From: Epithemia pelagica
Taxonomy: Eukaryota; Bacillariophyta; Bacillariophyceae; Surirellales; Surirellaceae
Direction: 5' to 3'
Assembly: GCA_946965045.2 (NCBI GenBank)
Contig: OX337229.1
Coordinates: 1,736,001-1,800,000, forward strand
DNA: 64,000 bases
The position numbers were made by a program, and so were the translations under genes. Each line of letters opens with the position of its first letter. Within the stretch, counting starts at the first letter, position 1. Below, one piece after another: positions 44,401 through 55,370 of this stretch. The notes beneath the pieces were generated by a model. That model saw only the letters and a program-made list of their open reading frames with translations, did no database searches and was not told where the DNA came from.

Positions 44401-46725
44401 ACCAATGAGGCAGACTAAGAAAGCCATCTGCTTCCTGCGTTTTCTGTCCTCTCCTTCCAGGTCTAGCAGCTCGGCAGAAACAGCTTCCGTGTTCATCTTG
44501 GCCATCATCTCTGCGGCGAGTTGATCTTCATCCACAACAACTGCGCTGATGAGTAGTTCTTCATGTCCGTTGTCGTTCATTGGACCTCTGGATACAATGT
44601 CACCTCTGTTGGCGACCGAGTTGCCCCGTGACAGTGCGGCCTTATTGCCCATACTTTCCACATCGCTCGATCCGTCCGGTTGTTTATCCTTCTTGTCCTC
44701 ATAAAAGTCTGAGTAAGCGTATTCAGCTCCAGGTACAGTGGCAGGGGCGGTACGGGTTCTTTCTTTCTCGTCAAATGCAGTAATAATTGCAGAGCTAAGC
44801 TGATTTTCAAGGGTTGGATGAGTATCGCTTTGGTCAGGGAGACCTAGTGTTTGATTTGCTTCAGTCTGGATTCCAGATTCTCCTTCCACGCCATCAACCG
44901 TTCCTCCTGTAACGTATGTAACACCTGGCATTGCCGATGCGGGGACATTGAAACGAGTCTTGTCGCTAACAGAGCGACTTGTGTTGGATGAAGCAGAAGG
45001 CTCGCTGTTGTGACGAAGGCCAATGGCGGGTTTTGCGAGGTTTCTCCCATCTGGTTTGTCCTTGTCAGTACCCATTGCATCGGCTGAATATCCATAGGGT
45101 TCTACGGCAGCCGGTGCTGAAGCATACCGATGGCGAATGGGCTTCTTCATGTCGGTAAGATTCATGGACTTGAAATTTTCCGTATCCTCGTCTCCTTCTG
45201 CCACAGAATTTTCGGGCGCAACGGCGACAGCACCTGGTCTAGTCGCCGGTGCAGTGTATCTTGCCTTTTGCGGTTGTGCACGTCTAGGTGAAGATGCCAC
45301 TTGCGGCGGTTCCTCTGCACCTAATGTAGTGCTATCTGTTTCTCTGAATCCGTCTCCTGGACTGGTTTCCTGAGCTAACTTGTTTGCGAGTGAGCTATTT
45401 CTAACACTGTCGTCTGTGGTCGTCGCCACCGAGGGTGGCTCGTCTGCAACGCCGTTTCCAGGCACGGAAACGGCACCCGGTTTACTCGCAGGAAAGGAGG
45501 CATAGCGTGCACCTTTCCCGGTTGATGATTGAGGTGTTTGGGGATACGATGTGGCAGTTGCTGTTGGTTCAACCGGCGATGTAGGGTAAGTAACCGAAAC
45601 TGCTCCCGGTTTCACGGCTGGAGCCATGTAATGTGACTTTTCTGAGCGTGCAGTTGACGGGGAGGCAATGCATGGTGCATCGGGTTCTCCCACTGAAACG
45701 GCCCCAGGTTTTGTCGCTGAAGCTCTATTGCGGGTCTTTTCCTGGCGTGAAATGGATGGAGGGTCGGTTCTGAGCGCATCAGGTTCTTTCACTGAAACGG
45801 CTCCAGGTTTTGTGGCTGGAGCAACCATATAGCGGGTCTTTTCCTGGTGTGAAGTGGATAAAGGGATGATTCTGGGTGCATCGGGTTCTTCCACGGTAAC
45901 CGCTCCAGGTTTTGTCGCAGAAGCGGAATATCGTGACTTTTGCGGAAAAGAAGTTGCTGAAGACGGCTCTTGTATAGATGATGATGTACTGGAGACTGAA
46001 AAAGCACCGGGTTTCACAGCCGGTTCACCCGGTCGTACCTTTACTTCCGAGTCGTTTGGCGATGACGAAGGAGATGACTTTTCGGACTTTACGGTAGCAA
46101 GGCCGCCCATCTCGACTGAGTTTGATGGTTTCCTGGCTGGAGCGCCGTAGCGTGCCCTTTCTGGTTGAGAAGTGGAGGGAGAAGCAATTCTTGGTGCCTG
46201 TGGCTCGGAAGCAGTCTGTGACACCGAATAGGCACCTGGTTTCGTGGCTGGTCCCCAGTATCGTGCCTTCTCTCTGGAATCCTCATTAGGCCCCGAAGAT
46301 ACTCTTGCCTTTTCCGGATGATCCGGAGGAGGAGATTTCATGCCTTCCGCCGGAGCCGAAGCATTACTAGATGGCGCCGACGGTTGATTAGATTTTGGAT
46401 CTCCACCAACTCTTGATTCAGCAGAGCTAGACAAAGCTTCAGATCCTCCATTTACGTGACCTCGAGTATCATGTTTCGAGAGCTTTTCCTCTCCTGTCAG
46501 TCGGACGTTGATTCGCTTCCGCAACGCTTCATCATGGTCATCCTTCTCGGATTTGGTGGTGGCCGCTCCTTGCATGGGCGACGAGCTGGTGGAATTGTGG
46601 GTCTTTTTCACGATTTTCGCTGCACCATCGTCACCACCTGAACTGGTTCCAGACACAATGTGTTCTATCTCCTGTTTCTCTTCATCCTCATGTGCAGAAT
46701 CCGCAAACGATTTTCCATGCTCCAT
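41420..46725 (-). CDS. Large type II membrane protein with PGA-motif repeats and prepeptidase-C-like domains
   Basis: Two exons on the minus strand, 46725-43165 and 43090-41420 (5232 bp, 1743 residues); the 74-bp intron has GT/AG ends and joins VEGK to FFASTCDEG. The cytosolic N-terminus (about 765 residues) holds around a dozen degenerate repeats built on (K/R)xRYxxPAxxPGA(V/F/Y). One transmembrane helix follows (about 765-790), then a Ser/Thr/Pro linker. The lumenal part has several domains with the pattern DxxCDxxTxFDTxLAVFxxxxCxxxxCxxxND...C, typical of bacterial prepeptidase-C-like beta domains common in diatom surface proteins, and the last 330 residues are a different beta-rich region. 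A role in surface adhesion or wall binding is inference. No enzyme motif is seen. Confidence 0.75.
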
Positions 46726-47446
46726 TGTGGACTACAATAAGATATATCTGTGAACGAGTGGCGAGGTGCGTGCCACTTTTTTCGAAACAACACCCAACAA
46801 CAAATTTTTGGTGAGGAAAAATTGGAAAAAATTTTGCCTTCGGCAAACGGAAGTACAATACCGCATTGGGCGCATTGTGTACGCGCAAGACGCCCTCGAT
46901 CATGTCCCCCCACCAAAAGTCCCAAACGCTGCATGAAATCTTCGAATCCACTCCCCAGAGTGGGTGTTAGACGGTGTAATTTCTGTGATACTATGAAGTA
47001 TAAAGTACAATAGTCGTCCCACGTAAAAAAAAGTTACAGTCTATTTTAACGCTGCCTCGCGCACCCGCTAGGGTGACGTCGACCGACGCGCCCGGCTTCA
47101 CACAAAATGAGGAGCGAGGACATACATGACAGGACAAGTTGTGAGGACGGGACAGAGAGTAGAAATCGGTTACAAGGGTGGGGCAGCATCCCTGAGAATG
47201 ACAGGGCGCCAGGTATTGATCCAAGAGCGAAGAGAAACAGCAGTAGTTTCCGCTGCGAAATGAGCAGCGGGAGACGAGTAGAAAATATCGCGTTCAGAGG
47301 GCGGGAGACGGGTGCGGAATTCGTATAAAGTCGTGACCTCGCGTTGTGCTTGGGCGTAAGATGCGGCTTCAACTGTTTGGGGTGAATTACCATGAAGGTT
47401 GTGGTTTCGGGTGATCCATAGAGCATGGATGTGTTTTCATAAGAGT
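46726..47446. other. Intergenic region and 3' flank of RT element
   Basis: 720 bp between the large membrane-protein gene start and the RT element stop. The right part presumably holds the 3' UTR of the RT element, but I find no poly-A tail or target duplication marking its end. Confidence 0.35.
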
Positions 47447-50400
47447 TTAATTGTGCCAGTAACAAAATGAGTCCCGGAGACTGTGCGTGAGTGAATATTG
47501 ATGGTTGGTGGAGAGATAGTTGTCTTGAAGATTGCGCCATTGAATAGTGAAGTGGCCGAAAAAGATGTGAGCATATCCGATAAGTTGTTGTTGAGTTACC
47601 AGCGATTGATATGAGAGGGAGAGGGTGGGAAAAGACGGTGGAACGTTGGCGAGCCAAGAGTGAATAATTTCCACAAGTAGTAGGTTCAGAGTTGGGTCGA
47701 GGGATTGGAGACACCAGAAATCTTGCAGTTCATCAAGAAGAGGTCCTTTCCATTGTCGGTGGGGACAACAAAGAAAGTGAGTGCGAGTCTCGACAACAGA
47801 GGGAGTGCAGAGGGGGCATGTTTCTGTGTAGTAGGTGGCATAACGAGAACGAAGATAGCCAAGTGGAAGCCAATCATGGAGAAACTTAATATGGAATTGT
47901 CGACGGGTGTAAACAGTCGTGATAGCGCGTCCGTGTGACGTCCAATCAATCATCTCGAAAGTCTCGAGCGACCATTCGTTGCGATTGCATAAGTATTGGC
48001 GTAAAGCTTTCCATGTAGAGAGGTAGCGTAGAATAGAGCGGTAATTTGAATTGATAGTCCCTTTGGGAGAATGAAGTATGGCTTGGCTGCCTGTGATAAG
48101 AGGGACATGTGTCGATGAGAAAGTAGGCGGGTATTCGTATAAGTCTGCCAATCGGTCAGCGTCTACATTGAGCTGGGCAGCAAGGGTCAGTGTTGGATAT
48201 GGTCGCAGACGATCTTGGTGGCCCCGAACATGTAAGAAACTTGGAGTTTCAGGGAATTGTCTGATAGATGTACTGATCGATTGTTGGATGTCCCAGTCTG
48301 CTTCCATCGTAGAGTATGGGAAGTCGTAGACCCATTCCAATCGCTTTTCCACGGTATTGATCAAACTTTTGGAATCGGTATAAAAGATTAATCGTGTCGG
48401 AAGACTGAAGCCATAAGACGTCGTAAGATGAATCACGGCACGTAGCAATGCAAGCATTCCATAACTCTCCGACCTGAAGGACAAAGTACGATAACCAGGA
48501 GCAGGGCCACTTAATTGAAAAAGGCGTTGTCCAGTATCCGTGCTGCAAATACAGCCAAATTTACCAGTGAACATAGCCGCGGAACCATCGCTGCATAAGA
48601 AGAGGCGAGCTGTCGGAGTGGTGAAACTTTGTTGGATTTGTTGAGGTGAGCAAAGAAGGACCAGTTTGGACATTAGGTGTTGATCCCATTGTTTGAGAGA
48701 AGAGACGTAGTCGGGAAAAGTCTGGGGTGGTGGTGGATCGGAAGGGATGGCTTGAGGACGGCAAGGCAGAATAATAAAAGCGGGACCGGAGTGGTTAACA
48801 TGGACGGGCACAGCTGTCGATGGGGGACTTGGAGAGAGTTGAGACGTTGGAAGAAAAAGTGGGTGTTGGTACCAGTAGTGTCGAAAACTATTGGGAGATT
48901 CGGCCACATAAAGCTTGGAGCTAGGGCAGTCAATGAGAAATTTCCAATGTCGATGTAATTTCTGTCCAGGTACAGTCCAGGAACCGAGAGGGTGTATCAG
49001 CATTCGTGTAACTCCTGTCTGTCTGACTAAGTCAAGGTATTTGTCCCACTGTTGCCAAGCGCGGGGGCCCGGCCGGTCTTGGTACGGAATCAGGCCGTGA
49101 TGAGTCGAGAAATCGTCATGGCGATGTTCAATAGTAAACAACGAGAGTTTCGTGCCATCAGGAGTGGATATATCACTGAGCAATGTCACACCCAGGTAGA
49201 TACGGCATGCATTGAGCAGAATCAGTTCCGTTGGAGTGAATTGCGACGACTCTTTTGCGATATCCATGAGGAAACGGTCGTTGACTCGTTGGAGAGCGGG
49301 AAGGAATTTGGATTCGAGTTCAATATTGCAGTTTGCTTTTTGGAGGAAGGTTCGCACTTGTGGGATCCATTGCATCGGTACCAAGTGTGGCAACGGTGTC
49401 TCAACATCTTCAAATATGGAAATGCTAGTACCCGCGAGAAATTGAGCCCACGAGATCGCGATCTTGGCAAGTTGTGCCGGAACTCCTGGTGATCTGAGAC
49501 ATGCTAGCAGTAGGTAAGTCTGAGAAATTCCACGCTCCACTGAGAGCGTTCGCAGTCCGATTCCTCCTAATTCTGCTGGTCCGTAAACGACTGCAAATGG
49601 CATATGGCGATTGAAGCCATACTTGGGTAAAAAGGCCTTCTTGAACTGGACTTGTAAGGCATTGCAGTGGGCATCAGAGAGGGAAGACGATGGTAGCGGA
49701 TATGATATGCTAGGGAGGTAGATAGCATGGTAATAAGCCCAGGGGTTGGTTCTGGAGAAAGGGCTGGTGGCCATCACGGAAGTATGAGCTTTGTTCTTTT
49801 TCGCAAGAGCGAGGTACAACCCTTTATCTGTTCGATGTGGCGATTTCTGTACACCCAAAGTCTTGTGACTCCGATAGGAAGATAATTGTTTGATCGGTAT
49901 TGTTTGGTCCGAATCATGGAAGTGAATTGTAATTTGAGGTCCAAAGGTTCCAGATTGTAAGGACGCAAGCCCATCTACATCTTGTGACTCCGATAGGAAG
50001 ATAATTGTTTGATCGGTATTGTTTGGTCCGAATCATGGAAGTGAATTGTAATTTGAGGTCCAAAGGTTCCAGATTGTAAGGACGCAAGCCCATCTACATT
50101 GAACGTGTAATACAAAAAATGATAGGAGCATTTCTCGACATTAAGTGCGCCTCCAGACAAACTAAGCAAGTCGTTCCATCGTTGTGCGTCTTCTTGTGCC
50201 TTGGCAATGTAATGTTCTGGCGTTGCTGGTTGGTCTCGCGAGAAGTCATTGACGCTGCCGCTAGTATTGTCCACAAACCCAATCATGTGTAGAGCAGTTT
50301 TCACAGAACCATCAGGGCTGCTAATCATAGCGCCATGTGCTTTGTCCTCGTAGGTGTCAAAGAGAATCGTAGAAATGACACACCAGATTGCAGGTGAGTT

Positions 50401-50577
50401 ACCGGCTCCTTGTTCCGAGCCATATATAGGGTACAATTGGCAATGTTGGTAATGCCGTTCAGACACTCCGAGCTGTGTCTTTAAATAGTACTTGGCTTCT
50501 TCAAGTGTCTTTGCGTTGATAAAGACGATCGACCTGTGTTGGCCAAAGCTTCTAGACGCGAGGCTTCCGAAGGATAA
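47447..50577 (-). pseudogene. Non-LTR-like reverse transcriptase/RNase H element, 5' part displaced by E1
   Basis: The minus-strand frame has an RT C-terminal half (YPIYGSEQGAGNSPAIW, then a catalytic-box equivalent MIGFVDNTSG), a linker, and RNase H (SDGSAAMF, FRSESYGMLALL, FYTDSKSLIN, HVRGHQD, LNVDADRLAD). A late zinc motif, CPLC...H...CCPH, is like the zf-RVT region of LINE-type elements. In the box the second catalytic Asp is Asn (VDN). An exact 119-bp tandem duplication (49861-50098) breaks the frame, and the coordinates show that one copy fewer restores it. At 50577 the frame is cut by the E1 LTR; the rest should lie beyond the window. The assignment to LINE-type rather than another RT class is probable, not certain. 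Confidence 0.75.
49861..50098. repeat. Exact 119-bp tandem duplication within RT frame
   Basis: Copies 49861-49979 and 49980-50098 appear identical. The 119-bp length is not a multiple of three, so it disrupts the RT frame. Confidence 0.9.
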
Positions 50578-51360
50578 TGTTACAATTCTTTCTGAATCGT
50601 AGGGACATTGATGCTCGGTAGAGCAGACAATCAGGTAGGTCACCAACCGATACAAGCTTCTCAGGGTCAGAGAAGCAAGCAAGTCGTAGTCTATCAAAAG
50701 GATAGTCGGGACACAAAAGAAGATGTGATAAATGGTGATATTGTTAGATTGTGTGTTGATTACTACGATAGGTCTACGTGAAATGTTCGGTCCTGCCAAG
50801 GGTCATGTGTCATAGGTTCTTGGCGGCAACAGGTTTGGAATAGTTGGAGTCGATTCATGTGATGTATATGACATGTATATGTGGACGGATAACATATACA
50901 GGGTCAACAGCTCTTGCTTTGGGTTGGCATAGTTGTTTTCATGGCGCGCAGCTTGTTGACAATTTGGAGATTGTGGGAATGGAAATATGGTCTCGCGTGA
51001 TCGTGTGTCGTGCTTGGGATACTTAGACCGTTGGGTCGGATAGATGCCGACAGCGCTCGGATGTCGCTTGGGCGCGCTCGATGATTTCGGGCGCGTACGC
51101 TTAGGGCGTTAGTATAATGTCCGAGCAACGGCCAAATTTACGTCCGTTGTAATACCGCACGACCCAGTTTAGTCTTGAGAGTGAGTTTGTCAATCTATTC
51201 TCACTTTTCATGATTTGCGAAGAAATATAGGTCGATATAGCGCAAAGCTAGGGAACATAGCTCGAAGCTAGATGGCATGATGCGATAGCACGAGGCTATG
51301 TGACATGGGGAATCGATGAGATGTAGAATCTAACCACCATAGACGGTGAGAATTCTAACA
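50578..51360 (-). repeat. E1 3' LTR
   Basis: 783 bp. On the sense (minus) strand it starts TGTTAGAATT and ends TTGTAACA, giving TGTTA/TAACA terminal inverted repeats. The first 452 bp (in + coordinates) recur at 63549-64000. Confidence 0.9.
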
Positions 51361-54300
51361 CTCCCCACAACTCATCGTTTCAGCCTTGTCATCATTGGAT
51401 TTGTTGAGGTCTTGAACTTCTCCTTTCCAAAACAACAATGGCTTGAGCATGGGCCAAATAGATACGAAATCCCAATGTTTGCTAAGGATATCGGCAGGGT
51501 TGGTCTTTCCATCTTTCCAGTAGAATGCAACATACTTTGCTGCGATGGCTTCACGAACTCGGTGGTATGACAGAAGATGGTGTCTCTTGGATAGTATGGA
51601 ATGAGGAACGGTTGCATTGAGCACAACAGATCTGTTATCTCCGTACATGTAACTTCGCTCTCGGATAGGTACTCCAAGGTAGCGGAGAGAATGTCGTAAT
51701 TCTGTAATCTGATCTATTGCTGTCCTTGCAGCCACAAACTCGGATCCATAGGTAGCAGTTTCCACCGTGCTCTGTCTCTTGCTGTACCAGTCAATAGGTG
51801 TTCCGTTCAACAAATGTAGAACAGCAGTGACGGATTTACCAGTGACTATGTCATGCATGAGATTGGCATCAACATAATGAGTTGTGGTAACATAGCGGCC
51901 AAGAGGTGTTGGGCAGTCTTCAGGAATACGTTCACTTGCATTCGAATAGACAGTGCGAGTCCAATCAAATTCTTGGGTAGGAAGACTTGAATAATCAGGC
52001 TCTCCAATCCTAAATCTGATTGCGCCTTCTGGGAGATGTGCAACGTATCCATAGATACGCTTGGCTCTATCAAGATGTCCTTTCCTTGGAGCAGCACGAA
52101 AGCGTGATAGCGTCATTGTAGCGGTGAAGACGTCGAAACGACCAATAGTGATCACCCATTGGAGTTGTCCAATCAGAGTTTGGAAATGGCTAGTACCTTC
52201 TTCATCAAGGAGCTCAGAATCATCCAATTCAGGATGGTCTCCACCAATAAGAGGTGTTTTGGCTTTCTTGGGTTTCTCCTTGAAGATTCGTTCGAAAGTG
52301 TCCATCATCTTACCAATGTAGCGTCTTGGATCTGCTACTAATGTTCCATCAGAATCCTTGGTGTAACAACATCCCAAGTGGAAATCAATAGGTCCATCTC
52401 CTTTGAGTTTGAAGTTGTATTTCTCCTTCAGGATCTTGCAGATATTCCCAGGATCAGTAGAAATAATGGCTAAGTCATCTACGTATATGGCAATGTATTC
52501 GTAACAGTCTTCTCCAGGTGCTTTCCTCATCCAGATATCCGGATCTGCTTTGCTTGGTGAAAATCCCATGTCTGTCAAAACATCGAATAAGACATCATGC
52601 CAGCGTGCGCCTGATGACTTCAATCCATAAAGTGCCTTGTATATAATCAGGATGTGACCTTCTAATTCCTTGAATTCAGGTCCTGCGACAATAAAAATTT
52701 TCTCCCCTGTCAAGGCTTCCAGATATGCGTTTCCAATATCTGCTCCCCATATTTCCAAGTCATTCAAAGTACCCAGGAATAAGGCAATGCGGAGGTTGCG
52801 AATGGAAACAACACCTGAATAGATTGTCTCAACAGGTTCTTTTGTGAGATGTCCATCTGCGACAAGTCTTGCTTTATGTCGTCCATCATGTTTTACGTCA
52901 AAGACAAGATGTACACGTATCTTATGATATCCTTCAGGTGCATTGGATACTTTCCCTTTAATGAAGATGGCTTTCCCAAAATCCTTGAATGTCTTGTAGG
53001 ACTGGATCTGTGACAATTCTAATTCTGTTGCATCCTGCCACTTTGTGTTGCCATGTTGTTTATCAAGAGCGACAGCTTCCTCATAATTGCGTGGTACTTG
53101 GAATCCAAACTTATACTTGACGGAATGGTGAACTTGTTTAATCCTTGACTGTTTGGCTGCTCGAATGAGACGTTTGCTTGTTTTGACATAACGTTTCAAA
53201 TGCTTCCATCCAGGTTCGTTGAGTAAACCATGTTTCTTTCCATAAATTGCTACAGTGATCGGATCATCATTGGCGATGAGTGATAAAGGTTCATAGGTAG
53301 TCTCCCCAGTTTCCCAATCAACAAGCAAATTATATTTGCTCCCCTTGTAATCTGGATCAGTTGTGTTCAGTGGGCCTTGATGGGCAATGACGTCCCTGAA
53401 CCTGAAAAGATTATCTCCAGAGGTTTGAGCTTGGTTATCTTGTTCGATATACTCCATGAGTTGATTATAGGATATCATCTCATCAACATCAGAATTTGTC
53501 TTTCGGTAGATGTACTTGACACGTTCTTCCTGTTTCGTTGCTTCTTCATTAAGATCAATGACTCGTTTGATGACACGTGCACGGTGTCGCTCCCCATTTT
53601 CTTCTGTGTCGCATAGGAATGTGCGTCCTATCATGTCGTCAAAATCGATCGTGGGCATTGGTTTGGATGGATCTTCACTATCACTGCGAATGAAGACAGT
53701 GTCAGCTTGCTTATCATTGTCATCCTTCTCAGACGAATCCTCCCCTGAAGGTCGATCCACACGTAGGTTAGGTGTAGTGGATTCAACACGGCGAACGGCA
53801 GAACGGTAGATTATCTGGTTATCCTGGGTGAGAATCTTCCAAGTAAAAGAATCACCAACGTTGTGAGCAAAACCAACCCAGTGGCCAAGTTTCTCATCAG
53901 AAGAAGATGGATATGAACCAGAATTGGGTTCAGCGGGGTCGACACGGTAGTAAACCTCATCCCAGAAAGGAAAGAACAAGAGATGAGTAATGTCGGGTGG
54001 GCGTCCGAAGAGAGCCTCAAGAGGAGTGCGACCGGAATGGGTGGGTGATGATGTATGGTTCAATAAGTCACAGACATACTCAAGGCAAAGAAGCCAGGTG
54101 TTGGCAGGGCAACCAGTGGCATTCATGAGAGCGTTGGTCATACGTTTGACGGTCTGGTAACGGTTTTCAGCCTTATTCTGGTGTTGATGATAAGGTTCGG
54201 ATCGATACTCCCCAATAAGCAAAGTGCAAAGAATGTCTTTGACCTTTTGAGAGATGAGAGATGAACCACCATCACTGATAAGAGTCTCCATGGCACCACG

Positions 54301-55353
54301 AAACCGGATGTTGTCCTGAAGAGTATTGACAAACTGTTTGGTTGACTTGATCCCATAGATATCAGTAACCAGAGTATCTCGACCAACAAATATTTGTGCG
54401 ACTTTACCGCCATGGTCAACAGCAAAGGTGTCGGAGAAAACCGAGTCAGTAGCAACGGGTTCATGACGTCGAGGTATATTAAGGACCGGATTGCGAGCCT
54501 TGAAATGTTTCTTGAGGGTGTCGTGGTCAAAAGTAATGCTACCATTACGTGTAGTGTGCTTGAACGTATCGGCAATAACATCTTCAGATTGCCAACCAAA
54601 GAATGGACGGAACTTCTTCCAGTCATACGCTTCCTGGTAACGACGGTGGACAGAGGCATGAAGTGTAGGATCATTACCTTCTGCGTCAGCATAGATAGAA
54701 AAGAAGGGTGCGTCGTCAGGTCCATGATCGTATGGGAGATCCAAAAGGAGATTGAGGTTACAAACAACACGATCAGTGTACTCCCCATAGTTGTCATATG
54801 GATGGTTCGACATACTACCATCAGTCTTGACGTGTTTCCAATCAGGATCATTGTCAGAGGGTGTGGAAGAATACGAATGGTCCAGAACACCAGGATCCCA
54901 TGTGTCGGGTGACGTGAAGATGATCTGAGGTAAGGTATTCATGTCATCGTCGCTGGGGATACCCAAGGAGTGGATGTAGGCTAACCCATCCTTGATGTGA
55001 AGGGGTATAGCACGACCATCAAGTGTAGTGATGCGTTGTTTACCATCAACTTTAACAGATCGTTCATCAACAGCAAGTCCGAAATGCTCGAATTGACCAG
55101 GAGCATGGATAGATGAGCCCTTTCCATAATAAGCATATTCATTGAAGATGCCGACAATAGGTCCATCATTGGTCTCAAACTTTGCGGCACATGTGACGAC
55201 AGGAAGTCCAGTAAGTTCATGGTTATCAATACCCACAATAGTGATATGGCGGCCAGTCTTAGAAAGGATGCGCATGTCAGAACCAGCAAGTCCTCCATTA
55301 GCACCACGGTCAATCAATTGATTTCCTGGTAAAGTAGATTTCCTGGAAAACAA
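51355..55353 (-). CDS. E1 Pol: protease, integrase, RT, RNase H
   Basis: About 1,330 residues without a stop. In order: protease active site in NQLIDRGANGGLAG (near 55310); integrase core with FAVDHGGKVAQ, LISDGGSS and NKAENRYQTVK (D, D, E; about 54430-54130); an integrase C-terminal domain; RT with WGADIGNAYLEA, ALYGLKSSGARW and YVDDLAIIS (near 52475); RNase H with HYVDANLMHD, YGSEFVAAR and YGDNRSVVLN. All catalytic residues I can check are present. The stop lies inside the LTR (TGT TAG). The frame continues upstream to the E2 boundary at 55370 and is in register with gag once E2 is discounted, so it was originally one gag-pol reading frame. Confidence 0.88.
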   Translation of the reverse strand: MFSRKSTLPGNQLIDRGANGGLAGSDMRILSKTGRHITIVGIDNHELTGLPVVTCAAKFETNDGPIVGIFNEYAYYGKGSSIHAPGQFEHFGLAVDERSVKVDGKQRITTLDGRAIPLHIKDGLAYIHSLGIPSDDDMNTLPQIIFTSPDTWDPGVLDHSYSSTPSDNDPDWKHVKTDGSMSNHPYDNYGEYTDRVVCNLNLLLDLPYDHGPDDAPFFSIYADAEGNDPTLHASVHRRYQEAYDWKKFRPFFGWQSEDVIADTFKHTTRNGSITFDHDTLKKHFKARNPVLNIPRRHEPVATDSVFSDTFAVDHGGKVAQIFVGRDTLVTDIYGIKSTKQFVNTLQDNIRFRGAMETLISDGGSSLISQKVKDILCTLLIGEYRSEPYHQHQNKAENRYQTVKRMTNALMNATGCPANTWLLCLEYVCDLLNHTSSPTHSGRTPLEALFGRPPDITHLLFFPFWDEVYYRVDPAEPNSGSYPSSSDEKLGHWVGFAHNVGDSFTWKILTQDNQIIYRSAVRRVESTTPNLRVDRPSGEDSSEKDDNDKQADTVFIRSDSEDPSKPMPTIDFDDMIGRTFLCDTEENGERHRARVIKRVIDLNEEATKQEERVKYIYRKTNSDVDEMISYNQLMEYIEQDNQAQTSGDNLFRFRDVIAHQGPLNTTDPDYKGSKYNLLVDWETGETTYEPLSLIANDDPITVAIYGKKHGLLNEPGWKHLKRYVKTSKRLIRAAKQSRIKQVHHSVKYKFGFQVPRNYEEAVALDKQHGNTKWQDATELELSQIQSYKTFKDFGKAIFIKGKVSNAPEGYHKIRVHLVFDVKHDGRHKARLVADGHLTKEPVETIYSGVVSIRNLRIALFLGTLNDLEIWGADIGNAYLEALTGEKIFIVAGPEFKELEGHILIIYKALYGLKSSGARWHDVLFDVLTDMGFSPSKADPDIWMRKAPGEDCYEYIAIYVDDLAIISTDPGNICKILKEKYNFKLKGDGPIDFHLGCCYTKDSDGTLVADPRRYIGKMMDTFERIFKEKPKKAKTPLIGGDHPELDDSELLDEEGTSHFQTLIGQLQWVITIGRFDVFTATMTLSRFRAAPRKGHLDRAKRIYGYVAHLPEGAIRFRIGEPDYSSLPTQEFDWTRTVYSNASERIPEDCPTPLGRYVTTTHYVDANLMHDIVTGKSVTAVLHLLNGTPIDWYSKRQSTVETATYGSEFVAARTAIDQITELRHSLRYLGVPIRERSYMYGDNRSVVLNATVPHSILSKRHHLLSYHRVREAIAAKYVAFYWKDGKTNPADILSKHWDFVSIWPMLKPLLFWKGEVQDLNKSNDDKAETMSCGEC

Positions 55354-55365
55354 ATAGCGTGGAAC

Positions 55366-55370
55366 ATGTC
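55366..55370. repeat. E2 target-site duplication, left copy (ATGTC)
   Basis: ATGTC on the + strand (GACAT on the coding strand) at 55366-55370 and again at 60736-60740, flanking E2 directly. Confidence 0.88.

Noticed and set aside
46925-46965. A possible tRNA from a TTCGAATCC box
   Set aside because: No matching acceptor or anticodon stems can be drawn around it.
47046-47714. A 222-codon frame overlapping the RT element 3' end
   Set aside because: Overlaps the well-supported RNase H/zinc frame in another phase, with no domain; most likely a shadow running into 3' flank.
50584-50799. An apparent N-terminal extension of the RT fragment (MAGPNISRRP...)
   Set aside because: The identical sequence occurs at 63543-63770. 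It is E1 LTR read through into the RT frame, not part of the RT protein.
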